This document shows positions 1-4,700 of a DNA stretch of 5,263 bases, in pieces. The notes under the pieces were generated by a model. That model was not told the DNA's origin, did not search any database, and worked only from the letters and a program-made list of their open reading frames with translations. How positions within the stretch are numbered: the stretch's first letter is position 1; the number at the start of each line of letters is the position of its first letter. The position numbers and the translations under genes are program-made. Origin of the DNA: Kiritimatiellia bacterium (lineage in GTDB: Bacteria; Verrucomicrobiota; Kiritimatiellia; SLAD01); contig SLCI01000084.1 in assembly GCA_007125875.1 (NCBI GenBank), positions 1-5,263 of the forward strand, in the 5' to 3' direction.

Positions 1-35
1 GGCCAGAAAAGCTGTAATAGTGACGAGCATATCAG

Positions 36-449
36 ATGAAACTGCAACTGCGCAAAAACACATGGACTGAAAAACGGGATTCCTTTCGGCTCGAACTGGA
101 GTGCCCGGTGAGTTATCGCACAGTCTCCTCGAAGCTAGGTTTGATCAAAAGGAAATCTAAGCCTGCGAGTGGCTTGATGCTCAAACCTTCCATGAGAGGG
201 TTACGTCTGCTCACCTCGGCGGCTATTCCCACAGGCACACCGGTGCATGTTTCCGTGAACCTGAAGCGACTGGGATACGACCAACGCTTCGAGGTGCACG
301 GCCAAGTCGTTTGGACGGATCAGTCCACGAAAGCTGAAGGATTCGAGCAGGGCGTTGCGCTGGACAAGCGTGGACCCGACACAGCCGGCTGGGAAGAATA
401 CATCATGGAGTACCTGCGAAGAAGCGGTCGAGAGTGGCGGGGCATCTAA
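36..449 (+). CDS. Small stand-alone PilZ-domain-like protein with degenerate c-di-GMP motif
   Basis: 137 residues forming one PilZ-like beta-barrel. Visible landmarks are an R14-x-x-x-R18 pair near the N-terminus, followed by the hydrophobic strand LECPVSYRT. A K50-P-S-M-R-G55 segment sits where the family has [D/N]-x-S-x-x-G. The strand G89-QVVW93 is typical of PilZ ('G-x-V-V-W'), and GFEQGVAL (102-109) matches the usual 'GV-x-F/L' strand. A C-terminal helix around W119-EEYIMEYL closes the domain. PilZ proteins usually bind cyclic di-GMP through the arginines and the D/N-S-G motif and control motility, adhesion or exopolysaccharide. Here the acidic/amide position is lysine, so binding may be weak or lost. 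ATG at 36 is the first possible start, since in-frame stops lie at 18-20 and 21-23. No strong ribosome binding site is visible. It has no co-directional neighbour in the window. The fold assignment is from pattern recognition only. Confidence 0.68.
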   Translation: MKLQLRKNTWTEKRDSFRLELECPVSYRTVSSKLGLIKRKSKPASGLMLKPSMRGLRLLTSAAIPTGTPVHVSVNLKRLGYDQRFEVHGQVVWTDQSTKAEGFEQGVALDKRGPDTAGWEEYIMEYLRRSGREWRGI

Positions 450-539
450 CAGCAGCCCCTTGCACCCTTTTCATTACGCCGGAGTCGACGCCCTAAACAA
501 AGCGACTATAACCTGCTACTTCTTTTCGGAACATTCTCT

Positions 540-589
540 GGGCAACACGGCCTGTCCGCCGTAGCCTTGGCGGAGGCGGAAGGTTGCCC
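540..589. repeat. Compound palindromic repeat with TCCGCC/GGCGGA core
   Basis: Outer arms GGGCAAC (540-546) and GTTGCCC (583-589) are perfect complements. Inside them TCCGCC (555-560) pairs with GGCGGA (575-580), and GCC (564-566) with GGC (569-571) can form the tip across TT. A second GGCGGA copy at 569-574 directly abuts the first, giving an alternative pairing. The core, GTCCGCC-GTAGCCTTGG-CGGAGGCGGA, resembles a dispersed palindrome I associate with several uncultured bacterial lineages, including Verrucomicrobiota. That link is from memory and unverified. It lies about 90 bp after the PilZ-like stop codon and could also work as a transcript end. Confidence 0.6.
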
Positions 590-637
590 CTCCAGTGCGC
601 ATCAAGAAAAGGCACGTCCTGCAGGGGCATTCCGGAG

Positions 638-657
638 GGACGAGCTCCGTCTCGTCC
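638..657. repeat. 7-bp-stem hairpin GGACGAG / CTCGTCC
   Basis: GGACGAG (638-644) and CTCGTCC (651-657) are perfect complements around the six-base loop CTCCGT. The stem is flanked by TCCGGAGG on one side and GCCAAGAATAG on the other. A further perfect inverted repeat, AGTTTT-GG-AAAACT, lies at 676-689. The whole block of about 620-690 looks like one dispersed intergenic element rather than a terminator, since no T-run follows on either strand. Genome-wide copies would settle this. Confidence 0.55.
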
Positions 658-675
658 GCCAAGAATAGACCGAAA

Positions 676-689
676 AGTTTTGGAAAACT
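676..689. repeat. Perfect inverted repeat AGTTTT-GG-AAAACT
   Basis: Six-base perfect arms (676-681 and 684-689) around a two-base centre. It sits about 20 bp from the 638-657 hairpin and probably belongs to the same repeat element. The two-base loop is too tight for a stable RNA hairpin, so a DNA-level palindrome is the simpler reading. Confidence 0.4.
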
Positions 690-790
690 GTGGTCCGGCC
701 CCGGCCTGAGCCTGAGCCAATCGGCTTCGTTGAGGGCAGGCATCGCTTTCAATGACAAACTCTTCGCAAGATCCGCTCACTTATCGACCA

Positions 791-828
791 ACCGGTGGCG
801 CCACCCAACCCGCAAAAGCACCACCGGT
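791..828. repeat. Inverted repeat ACCGGTGG / CCACCGGT with nested 12-bp palindrome
   Basis: ACCGGTGG (791-798) is perfectly complementary to CCACCGGT (821-828). The first arm overlaps a perfect 12-bp palindrome, GGTGGCGCCACC (794-805), so two mutually exclusive structures are possible. A third ACCGGTGG copy lies at 989-996. The right arm runs into the compound element at 827-890. Confidence 0.5.
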
Positions 829-890
829 CATGTCGAGCGAAGTCCCGGTCACGCCGCCAGGCGAGTATCGGGACGAAGTCGAGACATCTC
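827..890. repeat. Dispersed-type repeat apparently split by a 36-bp palindromic insert
   Basis: The outer sequence GTCATGTCGAGCGAAGT (827-843) continues after an interruption as CGAGACATCTC (880-890). Joined, they give a contiguous motif of the kind found as dispersed 'GTCATGTCGAGCG..AGTCGAGACATCTC' repeats in many bacterial genomes (from memory, not searched). The interruption, 844-879, is bounded by a direct repeat GAAGT (839-843 and 875-879). It contains a hairpin with GTCCCG (842-847) pairing CGGGAC (869-874) and CGCC (852-855) pairing GGCG (860-863) around loop GCCA. The direct repeat plus internal palindrome is what insertion of one small palindromic element into another would leave. 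Confidence 0.5.
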
Positions 891-1024
891 CGTCCCAACC
901 AGCAGCCGACAGCACATTACGCACCGCGCCCAGGAACCTGCCAGGACGGCCCCTTTTCGCTCTCGCAGGTCCTTGCTGATCTAGAAAAACCGGTGGTCCC
1001 CCAGCGCGAAGAATCCTTGTTTTG

Positions 1025-1300
1025 TTAGCCATTCCTCTGTTCCACCAGATCGCCCTCTACATACTGGTGTATCATTGAGGAGATCAATGTTTTATAAGGA
1101 ATGCCTCGTTCCATGGCCTTCTTTTGAATGCCTTTAAGGTCGTGGTCATATAGGCGAATAGTTACACGCCGATCTTTACGGAATGTCTTTCGTGCCATCG
1201 CTTTGACCCGTTGAATCTCCTGTCTGGTCGGGGTCAGTAGCTTCATCTTCCCGCGTTCATAGGATTCGAGAATATCTTGTTCTTCTTTGTCGAGTTTCAT
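1025..1300 (-). CDS. Ribbon-helix-helix (CopG-type) antitoxin of a BrnT-like toxin-antitoxin pair
   Basis: 91 residues from the ATG at 1298-1300. The N-terminus, MKLDKEEQDILESYERG, is an acidic helical segment of a kind seen in antitoxins paired with DUF497-type toxins and probably contacts the toxin. Residues 44-81 (RRVTIRLYDHDLKGIQ, then IPYKTLISSMIHQYV) form a ribbon-helix-helix: an alternating basic/hydrophobic strand, a helix, a G-I-P turn and a second helix. Such domains dimerise and bind operator DNA, so autorepression of the operon is expected. A GTG three codons upstream (1307-1309) is an alternative start overlapping the toxin by 8 bp. ATG is preferred because MKLDKEE is the usual family start and GGTGA lies five bases before it. 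One base separates it from the toxin stop, indicating translational coupling. The region is clearly AT-richer than the flanking genes, which fits horizontal acquisition. Confidence 0.8.
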   Translation of the reverse strand: MKLDKEEQDILESYERGKMKLLTPTRQEIQRVKAMARKTFRKDRRVTIRLYDHDLKGIQKKAMERGIPYKTLISSMIHQYVEGDLVEQRNG

Positions 1301-1301
1301 T

Positions 1302-1577
1302 TTATTCACCGCCCTCCAAAAAATCTTTTGTTGCCTTTCTGCTCGATATAATGGTCTTCAGAAAGACACCGTCTTTACGTAGTATATGAGGAACCAGATA
1401 GATATACCCATCGATGTTGACGAAATAAATGCGTTGTCCCGGGTATTTCGCCTGATTCGGATAGTCGGCAACCTTCCAGTAATCTCCTTCCAGTAGGTGA
1501 AAAACAACCTGTTCAAAGGAGATGTTTCGCTCACGTTTCAGTCGGTCGTTTTTGTCTGGATCCCACTCATACCGCAT
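1302..1577 (-). CDS. BrnT/DUF497-like toxin (probable ribonuclease)
   Basis: 91 residues from the ATG at 1575-1577. The N-terminus MRYEWDPDKNDRLKRERNISFEQVV matches the DUF497 signature (x-EWD-x-x-K ... H/R-x-I-S-F-E-x-x). It is followed by GQRIYFVNIDGYIYLVPHI, a central beta-hairpin, and VFLKTIISSRKATKDF, the family's final strand and helix with its 'I-I-S-S-R-K-A-T' motif. BrnT proteins have a RelE-like fold and cleave RNA to arrest growth when the antitoxin is lost. That activity is family knowledge and is not visible here. A longer frame from 1694 adds 39 residues, but these are Cys/Trp-rich and cross an inverted repeat, so the internal ATG is preferred. A second ATG at 1590-1592 is also possible. 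Neither has a good Shine-Dalgarno sequence, so leaderless or weak translation is possible. All expected blocks are present and the gene appears intact. Confidence 0.8.
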   Translation of the reverse strand: MRYEWDPDKNDRLKRERNISFEQVVFHLLEGDYWKVADYPNQAKYPGQRIYFVNIDGYIYLVPHILRKDGVFLKTIISSRKATKDFLEGGE

Positions 1578-1785
1578 GGAATGAATGTACATCAAACGTG
1601 CGTACACTGCCAAAAGGTCGATAGATGATGCGGGCAAACAGGGCCATCTTGCCTGTTTGCAGTGACCCCATGCCATGACTCCGCGACACGACAATAACTT
1701 TAATGACCGAAGGCAGAACCTTTATGTTCATTCGTCGCGTTTTCGAAGATCACTCAAGGCCATTATATCACCGAGTGGTGTGCTG
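1578..1785. other. Intergenic region upstream of the toxin-antitoxin operon
   Basis: This 208-bp spacer lies between the stop codon of the large FN3 gene and the toxin start, both on the minus strand. It must hold the promoter of the toxin-antitoxin pair unless the pair is read through from the large gene. I see no confident -35/-10 pair: TTGGCA (complement of 1608-1613) is a plausible -35, but no good -10 sits 17 bp downstream. It contains the inverted repeat at 1634-1660 and a looser pair, CGCGAC (1682-1687) with GTCGCG (1734-1739). A short CACC-GAGT-GGTG hairpin (1769-1780) just after the large gene's stop lacks a T-tract. Confidence 0.6.
1634..1660. promoter_or_regulatory. 9-bp inverted repeat, candidate antitoxin operator
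   Basis: GCAAACAGG (1634-1642) and CCTGTTTGC (1652-1660) are perfect complements separated by nine bases. The repeat lies 57 bp before the chosen toxin start. No T-run follows on either strand, so it is not a typical terminator. Ribbon-helix-helix antitoxins commonly bind symmetric sites upstream of their own operon, so an operator is the most economical reading. The 18-bp centre-to-centre spacing would put the two half-sites on nearly the same face of the helix. The role is inferred. Confidence 0.45.
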
Positions 1786-4700
1786 TCAGGGGTCCAGGTG
1801 AACGCGGATGCGGTAGTAAACAGGGCCGGATTCGACCTGAAAGACTTGGTCCGTATAAACGTTCATCGCCGGATATTGATTGGGCAGATCGGTAGCAATG
1901 GGGATAAAGGGACTCGCTAGATTCGTGCTGCCATAAATGCTGTAGGTTCTGCCTGACTGGTCGGTACCCTGCCACTGAATCACCGGTCGGCGCGGACCTT
2001 GCGCCGGAATGTGGCCCTCACCAGCAAGAACCGCAGTGGGATCATTCGGATCCAGCCCGGCAACGAACGATTGCCAAACCAACATCTGGTTAGGTCCGCG
2101 ATTCAGCACCACGCTGTCTTCATAATGTCCCGCCCCGAAGTGCTCTTCGAGCCACGTGCGGGGTACCGGTACAGGAGCCAAAGTGACAACGCTGCTTGGC
2201 GAGGTCGGCGTCTGGACTTCGCGCACAATGGAATAATCGCTGAGCCCAATGTCATTGCCAGCCCGCAACCGGTAATAGTAGGTCGTGCTGCCAGCCAAGT
2301 TGGTGACGGTCACGGAGCTACCCCCCGTGATTTCGCGACCGGCGTAGCCCGCATGCAGGGAACCGCCAACCCGTGCGGACACATCATCGATGTACACGTT
2401 GGCCGTCGTACCGCTGCGCAAGAATTGAAATCGGCCGGTACCCAAATTGCGAAAGTGCAGGACGTTTTTCTCAAAGGCGTTGCCGATCGTACTCGTGACC
2501 TCGGCAACACGGCTGGTGAGATCGCCCTGCACCCACTCGATCGCCGTAGTACGACCGACCGCCGTCCAGCGGGTCCAGAAGGTGAGGCTGGAAGGATTGG
2601 AGATTTCAGGCGTAATCAATCGATCCGCGTTGGTGTTGATCAGCACACTGTAATCGCCCGTCCGTTGTTGCGCGGAGCTTTGGGTGCAGGACACATGATC
2701 CCAGCCGGGCGGCGGGAACGCGCCCTCAAAGCTTTCATCGAAGGCCAGCACCCCGGGCGAGAAATCCGCGCTGGTGGCGACGTCGAGGACATAATGGGTG
2801 GCTCCCGCTACCGGCTCCCACGAAAAGTCAAAGGCATCCGCCGTGACATTTCCGGCAACGGAAATAACGGGCGGCGCGGGCGGGGCGTGCGGCGGCAGAG
2901 TGGTGACCGATTGATTGGCGGAGTTCGGACTGGTCCCGCCCTCGCCCGCTGCCCGGACGCGATAATAGTAGAGGGTATCAGGCTGCAGACCAGCAACAGG
3001 CAGAGATGTAACGTTGCCTACGGAACGATTCTGATAGCCGACAATCGCTGACCCAGCTTCAAGAATGCTGATATCATCAATATAGAGGTGCGCGGCGCTG
3101 CCCCGGCGAAACCGGAACCGCCCCTCACCCAATCCCGAAAAAGGCAGTGCGACTTCTTCAAACGCATTGGCCACCGTGCTGACTACCTCGGCAACCACAC
3201 TGGTTGTATTGCCCTGCACCCACTCGATAATGGTGGTGCGATTGGTTGCTGCCCAACGGGTCCAAAAAGTTAATCCGGCCGGATCCGTCACCAGCGGCGA
3301 CTCCAGCGCGTGCGCGTTCAGGGTGAAGGCCGCGCTGTACGTTCCGGAGTGGGAGAACGAATCCGACTTCGCTATGCCACCTTCGCCAAGCCAGCCGGTC
3401 GCCGGAAAGGCGCCTGCGAAATATTCTGCGACGAGAACACTGCCGAGCGTGTAATCCGTGCCGGTGCCAATATCGATATAGTAGTTGGAGGCCCCATCCG
3501 CCGCCGTCCATTGGGCGGTGAATCCGGTCTCGCCAATACCCGTTGCCGGCAGCACCGAAGGTGCGGGGGGAGCGGACGGGAGAGGGGTGCTGAAAGAAGC
3601 CGGATCACTGAACGTCCAGCCCTCGCTGTTCTGAGCCCAAGCCCGGAAGGTATAGGTAACACCAGGTTCCAGCCCCGTCAGATCATAGTAGAAATCATCC
3701 CCGTCCACCGTGACACCTGCGGTCCAGTCGTCCCACTGCCCGCCGGTACCCCAATCAAAACGGCGCTCGGTAATGGTGGCTCCGCCGTCCGCAGTGATAC
3801 GTCCGCGCAGCCGGGCACTGGTCGGCGTGATTTGGGAGGCATCCAGCGTGATGACGCTGGGCAGCGAGAGCATGGCCGGCGTGTTCACTTCGTGGGTGGC
3901 GGAGTTGGCGCTCGTACCAGCGAGGTTGCGGGCCCGGACACGATAATAATAACGCGTTCCGGGAGTCAGGTCCGTTACAGCAAATGACGTCACGTTGCCT
4001 ACGCTCAGCCCATTATATCCGCCAACGAAATCGCTAAAGGTTTCAGTGAGGCTGACATCCAGCAGATATTCCGCGGCATTGGCGGAGCTACTCCAATTGG
4101 CCCGGAACGAGGTGTTGGTGATGTCTGTTGCCGCCGCGATCTCGGGCGCAACCGGGAGAGGCGGCAGCAGCGTCGTGACGGATTGGTTGGCGGAGTTCGG
4201 GCTGGTCCCGCCCTCACCCGCCGCTCGGACGCGATAATAGTAAACGGTGCCGGGCTGCAAGCCACTGATGTGGAACGAAGTCACATTGCCAACAGAGCGA
4301 TTCCGATAGCCGGGCACCGCGGTCCCGCCCTGCAGAATCTCCAGATCATCGATGTACAGGTGGGCGACATTGCCACGGCGGAACCGAAATCGGCCCTCGC
4401 CAAGATCCGTAAAGGTGAGGCCAACTGCTTCGAACTCATCGGCCATAGTGCTAACCACTTCCGCCACCACACTGGTCGTATTGCCCTGCACCCACTCGAC
4501 AACGGTGGTGCGACCGGGACTCGTCCAACGCGTCCAAAAGGCCAAACCAGTCGGATCCGCCACCACCGGCGAGATCAGTGCATGTGCGTTAGCCGTGAAG
4601 GCCGCGCTGTATGATCCGGAACGGGCGAACAAATCCGACTTCGCGACGCCGCCTTCGCCGAGCCAGCCGGCTGCGGGGAACGTCCCCTCAAAATCATCGG

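Larger units (their letters stand above)
450..1024. other. Repeat-rich intergenic region without a supported gene
   Basis: These 575 bp separate the PilZ-like gene from the convergent toxin-antitoxin operon. Open frames exist on both strands, but their translations are rich in R, S, P and G, overlap each other, and run straight through the palindromes listed separately, so I treat them as non-coding. The stretch holds at least five inverted repeats: 540-589, 638-657, 676-689, 791-828 and 842-874. There is also a looser pair, 932-941 with 965-973. The octamer ACCGGTGG occurs at 791-798 and 989-996, and as its complement at 821-828. None of the hairpins is followed by a clear T-tract, so none is a textbook intrinsic terminator, although any could end transcription of the two convergent units. 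Confidence 0.7.

Noticed and set aside
493..780. 95-codon minus-strand frame
   Set aside because: Its translation is produced by repeat DNA (a PPPPRLRRTGR stretch arises from the 540-589 palindrome), so I treat it as repeat-derived and non-coding.
540..890. CRISPR array
   Set aside because: The repeats differ from each other, are palindromic and are irregularly spaced. There are no equal-length direct repeats with spacers and no cas genes.
595..984. 129-codon plus-strand frame in the intergenic region
   Set aside because: Low-complexity S/R/H/T-rich translation running through four palindromes, no ribosome binding site, overlapped by equally long frames on both strands.
781..1032. 83-codon minus-strand frame reaching the antitoxin's 3' end
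   Set aside because: It crosses the nested repeat at 827-890 and overlaps the antitoxin stop. The composition is P/G/R-rich with no recognisable fold.
1578..1694. 39-residue N-terminal extension of the toxin
   Set aside because: The extension is unlike the family, crosses the 1634-1660 inverted repeat, and the internal ATG gives the usual MRYEWDPDK start.
1751..1780. Possible terminator after the large gene (CACC-GAGT-GGTG and CACTC/GAGTG)
   Set aside because: Only 4-5 bp stems and no downstream T-tract on the minus strand.
1999..3051. 350-codon open frame on the plus strand
   Set aside because: It is antisense to the clearly coding FN3 gene. Its translation is Arg/Gly/Ile-rich with no recognisable domain and it exists because of the high GC and repetitive codons of the real gene.
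3310..3987. 225-codon plus-strand frame, with a similar frame at 4183-4614
   Set aside because: Both are antisense shadows over repeated modules. They share sequence with each other only because the sense modules repeat.
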